This document shows, one piece after another, positions 52,257 to 64,000 of a DNA stretch of 64,000 nucleotides (position 1 is its first letter; each line of letters begins with the position of its first letter). The notes beneath the pieces were generated by a model. It ran no database searches, had not been told where the DNA came from, and saw nothing but the letters and a program-made list of their open reading frames with translations. The position numbers and the translations under genes were made by a program. The stretch comes from Hirudinaria manillensis (lineage: Eukaryota > Annelida > Clitellata > Hirudinida > Hirudinidae). The stretch is taken from the NCBI GenBank assembly GCA_034509925.1, contig CM067534.1, forward strand, positions 6,474,001 to 6,538,000, given 5' to 3'.

Positions 52257-55200
52257 ATGGTCACAAGATCATCTGCAAAGACTTTCTTCATCGTCATCGT
52301 CATCGTCTACCTGATGGTGTCATTGACATCGTGTCATCAACTTGGTATTAAACCGGACACAGTGGAAGGTTGGTTTAAGATTTGTGAGAAACTGGTCGAG
52401 AAATTGGTTATTATACTAAATATAATATAATATAATATTTATTTATTTATTTATTTATTTGTTTACTTTCTTTTTAAATCAATGATTATTGATTATGCTT
52501 GTACTTTATAGTATTGTTTACTGACGTTTACAAAACTGTAAACAATGTTTACAAAGCTGTACTTAACTGTACTTACTTAAGGATTTCCCTGTTTAGGATC
52601 TTTTACAAGGCAACATTTCAGTTGAAATGATTTTTTTTTACAATTAAAAGTTGTCGCTAATAAATGCTAAATAATTATATTTTTTTAGAATTATATTTAT
52701 TAAAAATTATATTATTTTTTTATATTATGGTTATTTAATTATTCTGTTAGAGAGAAAAGGGGGGGGGGGGTGGTCTGAATAGAAAGGTATTATTGATATT
52801 TGATTACGTAATTAATATTTGGCTTCTGTTAATAATGATGTTAGTTGATTTGAAATTAATGTCAGATATGATGGATATGAGGTAAGCTCGACCGAACCGG
52901 ACCTATAAGCGTAAGATCATGTGTCAGCACAGGATTAATCATCATCGCTATCAACATTATCATTGTCCTCATCACCATCATCATCATCATCATCACCATC
53001 ATCATCATCACCATCATCATCATCATTATCATCATCATCTTTTTCTTCTTCGAGGTCATTATCTTCGTGAATAATAACATTTGCCTCCTTAAGCCATGAA
53101 GCGGTCCGACCGCAAACCTTTTTAAGTCGTTTCCTTGTCATTAGCAGCAATTATTGTTGCTAGGAACAACGACATAACAATAATAACATTAATAATATTA
53201 TATTAATAATAACAAATAATAATAATAATACATTTGTAATTTATGATTTCCCCCTAAACTGCTTTGGTCTCCTTGCTGTTGTCTCACAATATCCTCAATA
53301 AGGGTTCTATCGTAATTATGCGGTTATAAAAATAATTACAACAATACGAATAATTTCCATTCATCACAGCCTCGTCGTCGTCGTCGTCACCAATTCTTAA
53401 CTACAACGCCTTCATAATTCATAATTTATTTATTTATTTTCATATCATCGTTAAGATTCAATGCGTTGCTGTTGTTGTTGTTATTGTTGTTATTATTATT
53501 GTTGTTGTTGACGTAGAAAAATTGACGCTATAGCAATATATTGTACAATAGCTTTTTTTAATCTTATAATATTCGTCATATCGATGACGCACGCTGGTTC
53601 AAACGCACCCCCCTTTGTACGGGTCCAGAGTCACGCCTTGGAATAATTTGTATAATTACTTTGTTAATATATTGATAATATTATATTTTTTAATGATCAC
53701 AAATTTATTCAATCATTTTCGAGCGAACGGAAATTATGAAAGTTTTTTTAAAATAAATTCAAAGATCAAAGAAATTCAGATAAAAAACAAACATCAATTG
53801 AAACTCAGTAACACTGGAATTTCCAAATCAAATTAAAACAGTTCTTGCGTCAATCTATTAATTATTTATCACCTTAAATTAGGACTGTTACACAAACGGA
53901 AATCGATCAAGAAGCACCCTCACGTCCTTCCAGGATGTCAGGACACAACATCGGTCGCTTCAAAGATCTTTTAAATGCTGTTACAGATGCATGAAACTGT
54001 TCTGCGTTGTTATTGTTGTGAATCATTATCGTTGTTGTTGTTGCTGCTGTTGTTGTCGTCGTCGTCAACAATTCAGACACAACGACCAATCTTAGTAAGC
54101 TCTTCCAAGTTTTTCTCACAGACAGAAACTGTTCACACAAATTTCTGTTCTCACAGATCATCGAATTCAATAGTTTTTTTTTTGGGTTTTTCTTTGTTTG
54201 TTGGACACGTAACACGAACTCATTTTTTGTGATCGACACTGGACTGAAGTGACGAAAAACAGGAATACTTCAATTCTCGGGATCATCCGAGAACAGCCGA
54301 GTAACTTGACCAAGTTTCAGCGAAGCGTAACGAAGATCCTCAATGCGTCTACAAGTGCTCTGAAGGTCCCTCAAGCTGAAATAATAACACTTGCACGTAA
54401 TGGCGGAAAGATCTTTTGTGCCTGTGTGTTCTTGTGTGTTCTTGTGTATGCTTGTGTATGCTTGTGTCTGCTTGTGGGTGCTTGTGTGCGAGCGTGTGTG
54501 TGTGAGCACGATTCTTGAAAAGTTCCAGACGCAAAAACACAACAACGTTGTTACCACAAAGTAACTGTTACTATGGTTACCAGTTACTGACACGTGACTG
54601 CATAGTCTTTGCCAAGTCTTAAATGCTCTAAAATTTGCATTTATTCAGAATTAAAATTTAAAACTATTTCCAACGAATTAAAGTTGAATTAATCCAAAAA
54701 AAATCCATTTGTTTATTTATTTCAATTTATAAATTTCTTTGAATTTTAAAATTTTTAGATTTTAAAAAATTATAAAAAAAAAAAAGTTGAAACAACAAGT
54801 AAAATAATGGACATAATTTCAGTACAATTTACGAGCAAAAGATTTGTTTGGCATCATGCTGTGATCAATGCAAGTCGTATTAAGTAGGTCACCTTGAATG
54901 CTTTCAACGTAAACAATTACTTTATTCTTGAGTTTTCTAGGTCAAGAAATAAATAATCATAAATAATAATTAATATTATTATAATTATTTTATTATATTA
55001 TTATAAATAATAATAATAATAATAACAATAATAATAATAATATAATCATTAAGAAATTACTATGAAATAAGACTTGGTTGGACCAATCACGAATCATCAT
55101 TAATTATTCATGTACTCATTATTTATTCATGTCATCATTAATTATTCATGTTATCACTAATTATATGCGAACAATTTTTATCGTGGTTTTTATTACATTC

Positions 55201-58200
55201 AAGATAATTATAAGCTCACAATTCAAGTTCTAAATTCGTGCTCGGCTTGTTATTCACATTCATAAAAGAGTTCTTTTTGTGTGTGACACAGAAATCATCG
55301 TCATGACTTGAATGTCATATCAGTTCCAAATTAATTACGAATTAATAATAATAATAATAATAATAATATAATATAATAATATAATTATAATTATAATGAA
55401 GACGACGATGATGACAACAGTAACATTTTAATGAAATTTATTATAATTTATATTTAACATAATCTTGTCAGATTCAATGGCTAATTTATAATCATCCACG
55501 AGTAATTATGCTAATTATTGTTATTATTTATTTACGATAATTAGCGTAAGTCATAGCTGATGAATGACAAAACTGCCAGCTTTGGAGAGCCACAAAGTTT
55601 ATTGCCTCGGAAGACCACGTCTTAAATGGTTCATTAAATTCTGATTTAAGTCAACAAGAATTTCAGCAACAACAACAACAACAGCAAGAAGAATAACAAC
55701 TTCCTCGTTTCGATTCGATGATTATTGTTGTTGTTATTGTGGCCGGAAGAATGAAAGTCCAGCCACGCTTCCTCGTGCCGTCAGATCCTTAAAATAGACC
55801 TGCTGAGCAACATCACCAACAACAACAATAACAACACGAACAAAACGGACATATCTTTCTCAGATCTTCCTGGTTTAGAAATCAGAGAAGCATAAGGATC
55901 AGTCCCTTCGCTATTGCACTTAATAATATAACAAACAATACAAACTTTTAGGCAAACATTTACTATTAACAAATTTTAATGGCAGGAAATTATAAACCAA
56001 ATTCTACGCCAAATGTTCGACTTACTTAGTTTATCTTAATTGGCTATAATCAAAATATATAATTATATTTTAACTAAAATACTAATAATTAAATATTATT
56101 ATAATAATTATTCTTATGATACACTCAAGGTAATGATCATTACTATTACACGATGCATTTTAAAATTACAATTTAATGTCTAAAGTTTAAAATTACTTTT
56201 ACTTCAATGACATTACGTCAACAAGTTCTGCACAACTGAACTTATTATCTGCAAATCAATTACCTAAATGTAGAAATATTCATTTGAAATTATTTATTTA
56301 TAATTTAGTATTTTAAATATTTATTCGAAAATATTTACTTATAATTTATTTATGGATATTAATATTATTTTTAAATATTTATTTGAAATATATTATTTAT
56401 TTATAGATATTTAAAGATATTATTTTCAAATATTTATAGATATTATAGATATTAGATATTTATTATTTGAAATTATTTATTTATAATTTAGTATTTTAAC
56501 AATTTATTTATTTATAAACAAACAAACATACATTTAACAGAAGAGGATGAAACAGAGCAGACGAGAAACATCATCGTCCGAATAGATGGACACAATGTCT
56601 CAAGTACTTTCATCGATGTAAGCCACTACCAATTCATCACACCTTTTTAAATATTATTAATTTATATTATTTTTATATTATTTATTATTATAATCATTGT
56701 CATTATTATTATAATTATTATAAACATTATTATGTAAAAGAATATTATTTTGAGATTATTATTGTAATTAATAGATAATAATTTATTAATTTAGTTATGT
56801 TGTGTGTACCTCAACTTGAATCCTTTTAAAGGGGATCCATGCTCCACGGATCAGCATTGAATTGGTATTCAAGAATACTCCTTACGTTGTCGACCTCACT
56901 CTGAACACGTACGTAATTAATATTATATTTATAATTATTATTATTATAATTATAATTATTATAGTTCTAAACTAACGTTTGAATATAAATTTTAAAATAC
57001 AATTAAAAAATACTGAAACAATAATGATATTAATATTAATGATATTTTAAATTTTTAAACATATTTATATAATATTTTTATATTTTTATATTTTTATGAT
57101 AATAATAATAATAATAAGAAGAAGAATGTTATTAAATGTCATCTTACAGCTACCTCCTGTCACCTTCCTACGTCGAAAAAATCATCACAGATAAGGGCTC
57201 CACCTACAGATACGTTGACCAGGTGGAACATCATTTCCTTGCAATTTCCAAGAGGCCTATAATTACGAACTATAATTAAATCATATTTTAAATAAAATTA
57301 TTCATTGGGTGACACGTAATTCCAAAGATATCTTCCTGTTTCTTTAAACGTACGAGTTAAAACCATGCTTACTAACAATGCTAAGCTAAGCTGTCCAAAA
57401 TGGATATAGCATGACTTTAGAATTCTTTAGTGTTGAATCTGTAATTTATTATCTTATTATGCGGATTATAAAATGTTTCTAACTATATTATTAGTGCTAA
57501 TATTATTTTGCGAATATTTTGTAATAAAAAAGACTAATTTTGTCAGAGCCAAGAGTCGTGCTATTATACCGGAAAGGTACAAGACGTGGAGCACTCGTCT
57601 GCTGCCTTCAGTACTTGTAAAGGGATCAAGTAAGTTCAAACTGTATTTGTACTTGCAACAATCATTCTTTGATCACGACTTTTTGCTCGTTATTATGCTG
57701 AAATTATTATATATTCAGTAAAAATAAATTTTGAAAGATCTTCAAAGGGGGATTTTTTTAATGCGTCAGTGTTTGCCTATGAATCAGAACAATGTGATCA
57801 GTAACACTTCAAACATTGTCTTAAACTGTAATTCATTGTTGTTGTTGTTGTTGCTGCTACTGATGTTGTTGTTGTTTTTTACTGACGTCTTTTATTGCGA
57901 TCACAAGGTATTTTTCCTTGACGTTCGATCGTCATTACAGAATTTAGTTACCAGGATGCCATGGCAATTAAAAAATGCTTGCAAACAAGTACTTTATATC
58001 CGCTAGCTCAGAGTTAGGACCGCATTAAAGAACGGATCATATAAAAATAATAAAATCATAATATTAATATTAATACTAATATATTTAATAAAATCATAAT
58101 AATAATTAATAATAATACTAATATAATTAATAAAATCATAATATTAATATTAATAATAAAATAATACTAATATAATTAATAAAACAATGACAACAACAGT

Positions 58201-61200
58201 AATAATAAGAATGATATAATCTCAAAGACCACAGTATTGAGTTTGATGTTATTCGGTCTGAAAGCAGGTTAAAACGATCCTTCAGTCGTGTCTCGTGCCT
58301 TACCGCGATGGCTCTTAATTTTTACTTCAGATGTAAAATCTTTTATGCGCTGTAAAGATTTAACTATTAATATTCCAAAGATTTCACTATTAATAGCACA
58401 TTGGCACATCTCAATCGGGGACGAGACAAACCTTAGAACAAATCCAACCACTCAAATTTGTGATGTGCACAATTGTAGGTTGCAACACACAATTCAATCG
58501 AATATCCAGGCTGCTTCATTCTTCAAGCGGCATCAATAGCGATTGCTTTGTTTTGTGTATGGAACCTAGTAGTTTAGGCGTTTAAGGGTCGATCTTTATT
58601 TAGCTACAATGATAAACGTATGATTGGTCGTTATTGTGGTTACTTTCAGAGGATTTCTTGTTCTCAACAACTTTACGTTCCACATAAAGCCTCTACAACT
58701 GGATGCTGATGACTCCCTCGTTGGATTATATAAAATCCGAAAAGCCACCAACGACAATTTGTCCCAATGGATTTGTGGTGAGTAACCTCACTAACTCTAT
58801 CAGTCCAAATCTCTATCAGTACAAAATCGCATCTCCAGAAATATTGGAATAATATCAAGGATACGGCCTTTTATCAACACAAAAATAGCACTTTCATTAT
58901 ATTTTTCACTTGTCTATCCCTACCTAACTTACTGTAATATCATATGGGCTTCTACTTACAAGACACACTTACATCAGTTATCATTATTACAAAAACGGAT
59001 TGTGCGTGTCATTTTCCTGCTGCCGCCTCTATCATCGACTGTCTCTGCTTTTACAAACAATAATTTACTAAGTGTAACCCAAATTCATGACTTACAAATT
59101 GCCCTTTTTATGTTTGCCTACAACTTCAATTCTATTCCTAAAATATTTTCAGATTTTTTCATACCAAGCAATACCTATAACAATCCTTCTTATTTCTTAC
59201 GTAACACTCACGAATACAGTCCTACCTTTGCTAAATCTACTTTGAAATTATTTTCTATACAATGTTATGGGCCAAGATTATATACTTCAATTCCAGATTC
59301 AGTTAGGGAATTAACTTGTTTTCATTCATGTCCTTTTGAGTTATTGTTTCTGTTGTTTAAGAAATTGTATAAGTCTCATTTAGTAAGGGTTGTTTGAATT
59401 TACATGGTTGTATTATATATATTATGATTTTTAGGGCCAGTCTGTTTAGCGGAAGCTTGCGCTTCCTTAAGACTGACCCTATGAGTTTATTTTGTATTTT
59501 AAGTTTAAATTGTTTCGTTGGTGTACATAATTGTTTGTTCAATTGTTTGTTCAATAAACTCTAAACTCTCAAAAAAAAAAAAAAAAATAAAATAAAGGTC
59601 GATCTAAAATCTAACACTAAGACGAGAAAGATAAACAGACAAATTACAGATGGGTGAAAACCAAACAAGATTGTTTGCTTAATATCAACATTTAAATAAA
59701 AACTAATTTCACTCATTCATTGATCTCGAATCTTTCAGGTATTGATGAATTGAAAGCCAAGTTAAACAAAATAAAATCAAACCAAAGGGTATGTGATTTG
59801 TGATGTGATTTGTATATGTTTTTTTCTTTGAATAATAAACATCCTTACTTTGTGATTCACAACGTACATTCTAATTTATTTAGCAAGTGTAAATTGAAAA
59901 CATAAATTCGCTCGTAATAAATTATTTACGAGGATATTGTGTTTCTAACTAAGGTAAAGCGCCAAATCATTCCTGATTCTCTGGACGGAAAGAATGTTGT
60001 TGAATTGTACTTGGCCAACGACGCACGAAGAGTAAGTGAACCTCACAAATTCACATCACATAAATGTGAATTATGAACACGAAGAAAATATTTTGTAATA
60101 AATTATCAAAATTGTGAAGAAATGAAATGAAGATAGCAGAAAATAAATGTAATAAATTAATGCTTACAGCATAAAAAAATTAATCCAAATAACATGAAAC
60201 TAATAATTATTATTCTTACAGCTAAGATACTTCAATAATGATTACAACTCCTTGAGCAGGAGTACAAGAGAAATAGTCAATGCAGCCAACTTGGTACGAT
60301 TCACAAACTAGAAATTGAAACTGAAATAAAATTCTTTAAATTATTTAAAATAAAATCAAATAATTTTTCTTCCAGTTATACCAACCCGTCGGTTTTTTTA
60401 TTGTATTGGTGGGTGTTGAACATTGGCAAACTGATCAGATAGAAGTTGTAACAGATTCATCTAAAACGCTGAACAATTGGCACAGCTACAGAACCAAATA
60501 CGTTCTCAACAACCACTACAATGACGTTGGCTTCCTTATCTCGTGAGTTGATGATGAAGGAAAAATGTATGAAAATAATTTTTTTTAAATTTTTAGACAA
60601 TAAGTTTTTAACAATTTCTAGGAGACAATCTTTTGATGCCAGCGTGTTGGGCCTTGCCAGTGTTGGAACAATGTGTAGCAGTAAAAATTCAGGAGGAATT
60701 ATAACGGTACGCAAAATTCATTTGAATAGATTCCTTTGTAACATCTTAACTGCTTCAAAGCTTTGAATTGGGTATGAATTTGTGATCACCGTTCATACAA
60801 TGTAATTATTTGTAAATAATAACGCTCGGTCATGAATCTGTGATATTTCAGGCAATATTAGACAAATCGGCCGTTTCTGGTGCCATCTTAGCCCACGAAA
60901 TAGGACATAACTTTGGTCTTAGCCACGATGCCGCTGATTGTTACTGTCAGAGTTCAGATGTTTCATGTATCATGAATGCCAGAGCCTCGTAAGTTTGAAA
61001 ATGGAATTTAACTCTGGAGGAATTATAACTTAACTACAATTATAACTTTAATTGACTGGATTATATCCAATAATTCATATTTTTACATTTGAAGGACAGA
61101 CAGACCAGCTATGTATTTTTCTGCTTGTTCAAAATCTCAACTGAGGACGTCTGTAGACAAAGGTAGATTGAAATATTATTATGTCCATAGACTTTTCAAA

Positions 61201-64000
61201 TCATTAAACTATGAAACATTTTGTCTAAATTTTTAAATTTACAATTTAAACAAAGGTTTCGACATATGCCTGAAAGACTTTCCATTGAATCTAAACGAAC
61301 ACTCTCCAGTTTGTGGTAACGGAATCTTGGAACAAGGAGAGGATTGTGACTGTGGGAGAATGCCATCAGATGTAATACTTTAAGTTTTCCTAAGTGTATC
61401 GAAATTATTTTATGTAATTAATCGATGAGATGTTATAAGGAAGAGAAGAGAACTAATAACAATTTTAATTATCAATGAACAATGATGTTTTCTTATTGAC
61501 AGCAATGCAATCCATCGTGTTGCAATCCATCCACCTGCAAATTGATCGGTTCAGCCCAATGTGCCAGTGGATCATGTTGTGAAGTGAACTCATGTCAGTT
61601 GAAACAAGTCAACACACAATGCAGGGCATCCATTGGTCCATGCGATCTTCCAGAAACATGCGATGGAAGTTCAGCCTTTTGTCCAAAGAATGTTTACAAA
61701 CATGATGGAATGAGTTGTTCTCTTGATGGGGTGAGTGAATGAGTGAGCCGACCTAAGTATTGTAACTCGTTTCGAATTGTGTAGTTAAAATATTATTGCA
61801 CCGAAATGCATTAAAACGTTAGATATTTTATGATTATAGTTTGTTAATTCCTAAATTATAAATTCCACCTTCTTCCAGGTGGATGCGTATTGTTGGAAAG
61901 GTATGTGCAGAACTCACAGGTCACAATGCCAGGAATTGTATGGTTCTAGTGTGTGGGAAAGCAATGCCATGTGTTATCAGGTTTACAACCCAATGGGAAC
62001 TATAAGTGGATGGTGCTCATTAGCCATTACTGATCAAATAAATTACGGTGGATGTCAACAAGAGTCAGTCATTTTCAGCAAAATTCATAATTTCTTTAAA
62101 TAAATACTTATTCATTAAATTTGTTCGCAGAGACGTCATGTGCGGTGCTCTCCAATGTAACACGAACGCAGCTTCTCTAGTCCGCTACACGAACTTTGTT
62201 ATGCAAACCAATAAAAATATTGGCGGATTCGAGTGCAAGGGAAGTTTGCTGGATTATGGAAGCCGAGTGGAGAATCCAGGAATGGTGCCGAATGGAGCTT
62301 CATGTGGATCTGGAAAGGTTTCTAAATTTTATTTCAAATTTTTTCTGAGTAATTCCAGTCATATTCTGTTTCACTCTATTTTCTGTTTACAAACGCTATA
62401 GCAAAATTGTGTAAATGGTCATCAGATGACACTTCATTTTGTTTAGAAAAATAAATCATTAAAAATAAAAATATTAAAGTAATATTATGTATGTTAAATG
62501 ACATATGATAATAAGTGATAAATTAGCATTCGTTATGTTAATATCATCATTATGTGTCATAAATCTTGTTATTCATACGTTTTGTTTATTGCTATGTAAA
62601 TCAGTTACGTAATAATGATAAAGGAAATTGTCCCTATTTCGAATTTTGATCAGATGTGCGTCTCATCCAAATGTGTATCTGCCCAGTCCAAACTGAATGA
62701 AAATCCTTGCCCACCTTGCGTCAATGGGGTTGGTTTAAAAAATGTTGTTATTTATTATTAAACAATTATACTATCAGAATAATTCTCTTTTAATTTATTA
62801 GATTTGTGAATTCAATTACGCTGATATTAACGACAATTTAAATACATATACTTTAAAAAAGGTATATTAAACATTGAAACATTTGCTATGCAGTGTTGTG
62901 TGGTCATTTATACTCAAACTTGACGATTGAATATTTGGATATAAAAAAATTAAAATTACAAATCCTGAACTGAGTGAATCTGAATTCATAACTTGTTTAA
63001 CAAACATTCAAAATGCAGAGCTGAATGGAAAGCACTTTTCCTTCGTTTAAGGCGTAAACCTCTTGTGACTGGAGTCATATAATAGACAATGTTTAATGAT
63101 ATAATCTCAATTGTAATCAAACGGGTCATATTTTTCCTCTCAAAGTCTAAAAGTCTAAATTGGAAGTATTTAAATTTAATAAATCATATCTTAGGTTTGC
63201 ACCAACGATGGTACATGCCTCTGCGACCCAGGGTACTTTGGCCCTGCATGCGACAATAATGGTAAGTTGTGGAGTGATGTTATATTTATAACTTTTTAAA
63301 TTTAAAATTCTTTTTTTCCAAACTTGTGACCGCATAAATTGGCCGTTTATATTGGTTGTAGTGACATATTTCTAAATAAGTAATATTATTTTAATGTCGA
63401 CCACTAGAAATATCATTTTAAGCCTGCAAATTAAAATTGGGAAGCCTGAAAAATAAAGCATAAATAGTTAAAAGTGTCGTAAAAGTGACACTATAAACTG
63501 AAATTAAAAATTTCGTAATTTTCGTAAAAATTCGTTTAAAAGTTAAATGAAATATTATGCATTATTATTACATCTTTCAATCTTTTGTGAACAACACATT
63601 TTGCATTTCACTAACTCAACAGGCCAAAATACTGGACTTCCAGGTAAATGGCTTATCAGAAGTCACTTCTCTTATGTTCTTTCTAACACGTTCAGCTTGA
63701 TCTAAACAATGGTTTTAATTTTAAGTTTTTTTATTTTAAGCTGGTTTGGTTTTTTTTAGTTTTCGTTTCTATTTTTATTTTAGTTTAGTTTATTTTTTTT
63801 TTTTTAGTTTTTAATCAGTTAAATCGGCACCAGAATTCTTTTCGATCACCATTTTCACTACTAACAAGAGTCTGCACGAATGTTGCTAACAATTAACAAC
63901 ACTTAACACTGGAAAACGTTTAAGTTCATATACGTTAACTCGTACTTTATTAATCAAATCATTTATTTATCAAATCATTTAGGAATCCCCACAAGAGGAA
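52257..64000 (+). CDS. Secreted ADAM-type metalloprotease, copy 2, runs off the window
   Basis: Tandem duplicate of the gene at 41187-49139 with the same exon order. Exons: 52257-52368, 56541-56617, 56832-56908, 57150-57222, 57547-57629, 58650-58777, 59739-59788, 59954-60031, 60222-60293, 60376-60542, 60622-60706, 60852-60988, 61095-61162, 61256-61371, 61503-61730, 61879-62063, 62131-62317, 62654-62728, 63195-63261, 63623-63643 and from 63983. Phases agree throughout. The first exon encodes a signal peptide (KTFFIVIVIVYLMVSL). Exons 2-7 form the prodomain, ending at furin site RVKR across the exon 7/8 junction. The catalytic motif is HEIGHNFGLSHD (349-360) with Met-turn CIM. Disintegrin, cysteine-rich and EGF-like (CLCDPGYFGPAC) parts follow. 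Where copy 1 has its Thr-rich exon, copy 2 has a 21-nt microexon (GQNTGLP) and then an exon starting GIPTRG that is cut by the window edge. Intron 1 is 4.2 kb. Confidence 0.93.
52938..53041. repeat. (ATC)n trinucleotide tract
   Basis: About 30 units of ATC with ACC and TTC interruptions, in intron 1 of ADAM copy 2. The minus frames give poly-Met and poly-Asp artefacts. Confidence 0.9.
54421..54505. repeat. 10-bp minisatellite (cttgtgtgtt type)
   Basis: About seven ten-base units followed by a TG run, in intron 1 of ADAM copy 2. Confidence 0.9.
58040..58190. repeat. AT-rich tandem repeat with higher-order units
   Basis: Units of about 50 bp built from aataaaatcataat and ATTAAT blocks, repeated about three times with variation, in intron 5 of ADAM copy 2. 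Confidence 0.75.
58862..59596 (+). mobile_element. 5'-truncated LINE fragment with poly-A tail
   Basis: A frame open from about 58913 to 59397 encodes the end of a non-LTR reverse transcriptase protein. It shows the conserved block YPYLTYCNIIWAS followed by a Leu-rich stretch and QKRIVRVI, which follows the polymerase core in CR1/Jockey-type LINEs. The 3' UTR has a strong hairpin (59432-59474), an AATAAA (59553-59558) and an A-run ending near 59596. It lies in intron 6 of ADAM copy 2 in the same sense. The end type differs from the fragment at 41640-42169, so it belongs to a different family. Confidence 0.8.
59432..59474 (+). other. Nested 3' UTR hairpin of the LINE fragment
   Basis: CAGTCT pairs with AGACTG outside, and GGAAGC pairs with GCTTCC inside around a four-base loop TTGC. 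It is a likely structural signal of the LINE RNA. Confidence 0.7.

Larger units (their letters stand above)
52369..56540. other. Intron 1 of ADAM copy 2
   Basis: A repeat-rich 4.2-kb intron. It holds an ATC tract at 52938-53041, TAA and TTG/GTT tracts near 53170-53510, a 10-bp minisatellite at 54421-54505 and AAT tracts near 55005-55040 and 55345-55375. No exon is recognised. Confidence 0.6.

Overview
The window is nuclear DNA of an animal. It has spliced genes with GT..AG introns, neuronal and cell-adhesion families (a vesicular acetylcholine transporter, an Ena/VASP actin regulator, ADAM metalloproteases, a claudin-type tetraspan), non-LTR retrotransposons and a degenerate TTAGGG-type repeat tract. 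The intergenic DNA is very AT-rich and full of TAA, ATC/GAT and tetra- or pentanucleotide microsatellites. The gene set suits an invertebrate bilaterian. I cannot place it further from sequence alone.

Layout. 0.26-2.15 kb (-): an intact, intronless vesicular acetylcholine transporter. 2.2-17.8 kb: a gene-poor stretch of simple repeats, including 417 bp of nearly pure TCAC. 17.79-21.57 kb (+): a nine-exon Ena/VASP gene that I could rebuild with matching intron phases throughout. 23.8-25.15 kb (+): an intronless second member of the vesicular transporter family that has lost two of the buried acidic residues kept by the first. 25.67-34.19 kb (-): a four-exon claudin/PMP22-type membrane protein gene. 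Its first intron holds a nearly complete antisense non-LTR retrotransposon (about 29.56-33.78 kb) with a restriction-like endonuclease, flanked on both sides by TAA microsatellite. 35-40.6 kb: weakly supported exons, including the C-terminal exon of a BTB-type protein and an exon pair for an unrecognised membrane protein, both on the minus strand. 41.19-49.14 kb (+): a complete 22-exon secreted ADAM gene. 52.26 kb to the window edge (+): a second ADAM gene with the same exon structure, running off the end.

The two ADAM genes form a tandem duplication. Some blocks are almost identical, introns included, while others are clearly diverged, so gene conversion is likely. Their tails differ: copy 1 has a threonine-rich mucin-like exon, and copy 2 has very short exons at that point. 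Two 5'-truncated LINE fragments sit in ADAM introns. Long open frames inside trinucleotide and tetranucleotide repeats are artefacts and are not annotated as genes.

All exon structures were read by eye from splice signals, reading frame and family motifs. No alignment or transcript was available.
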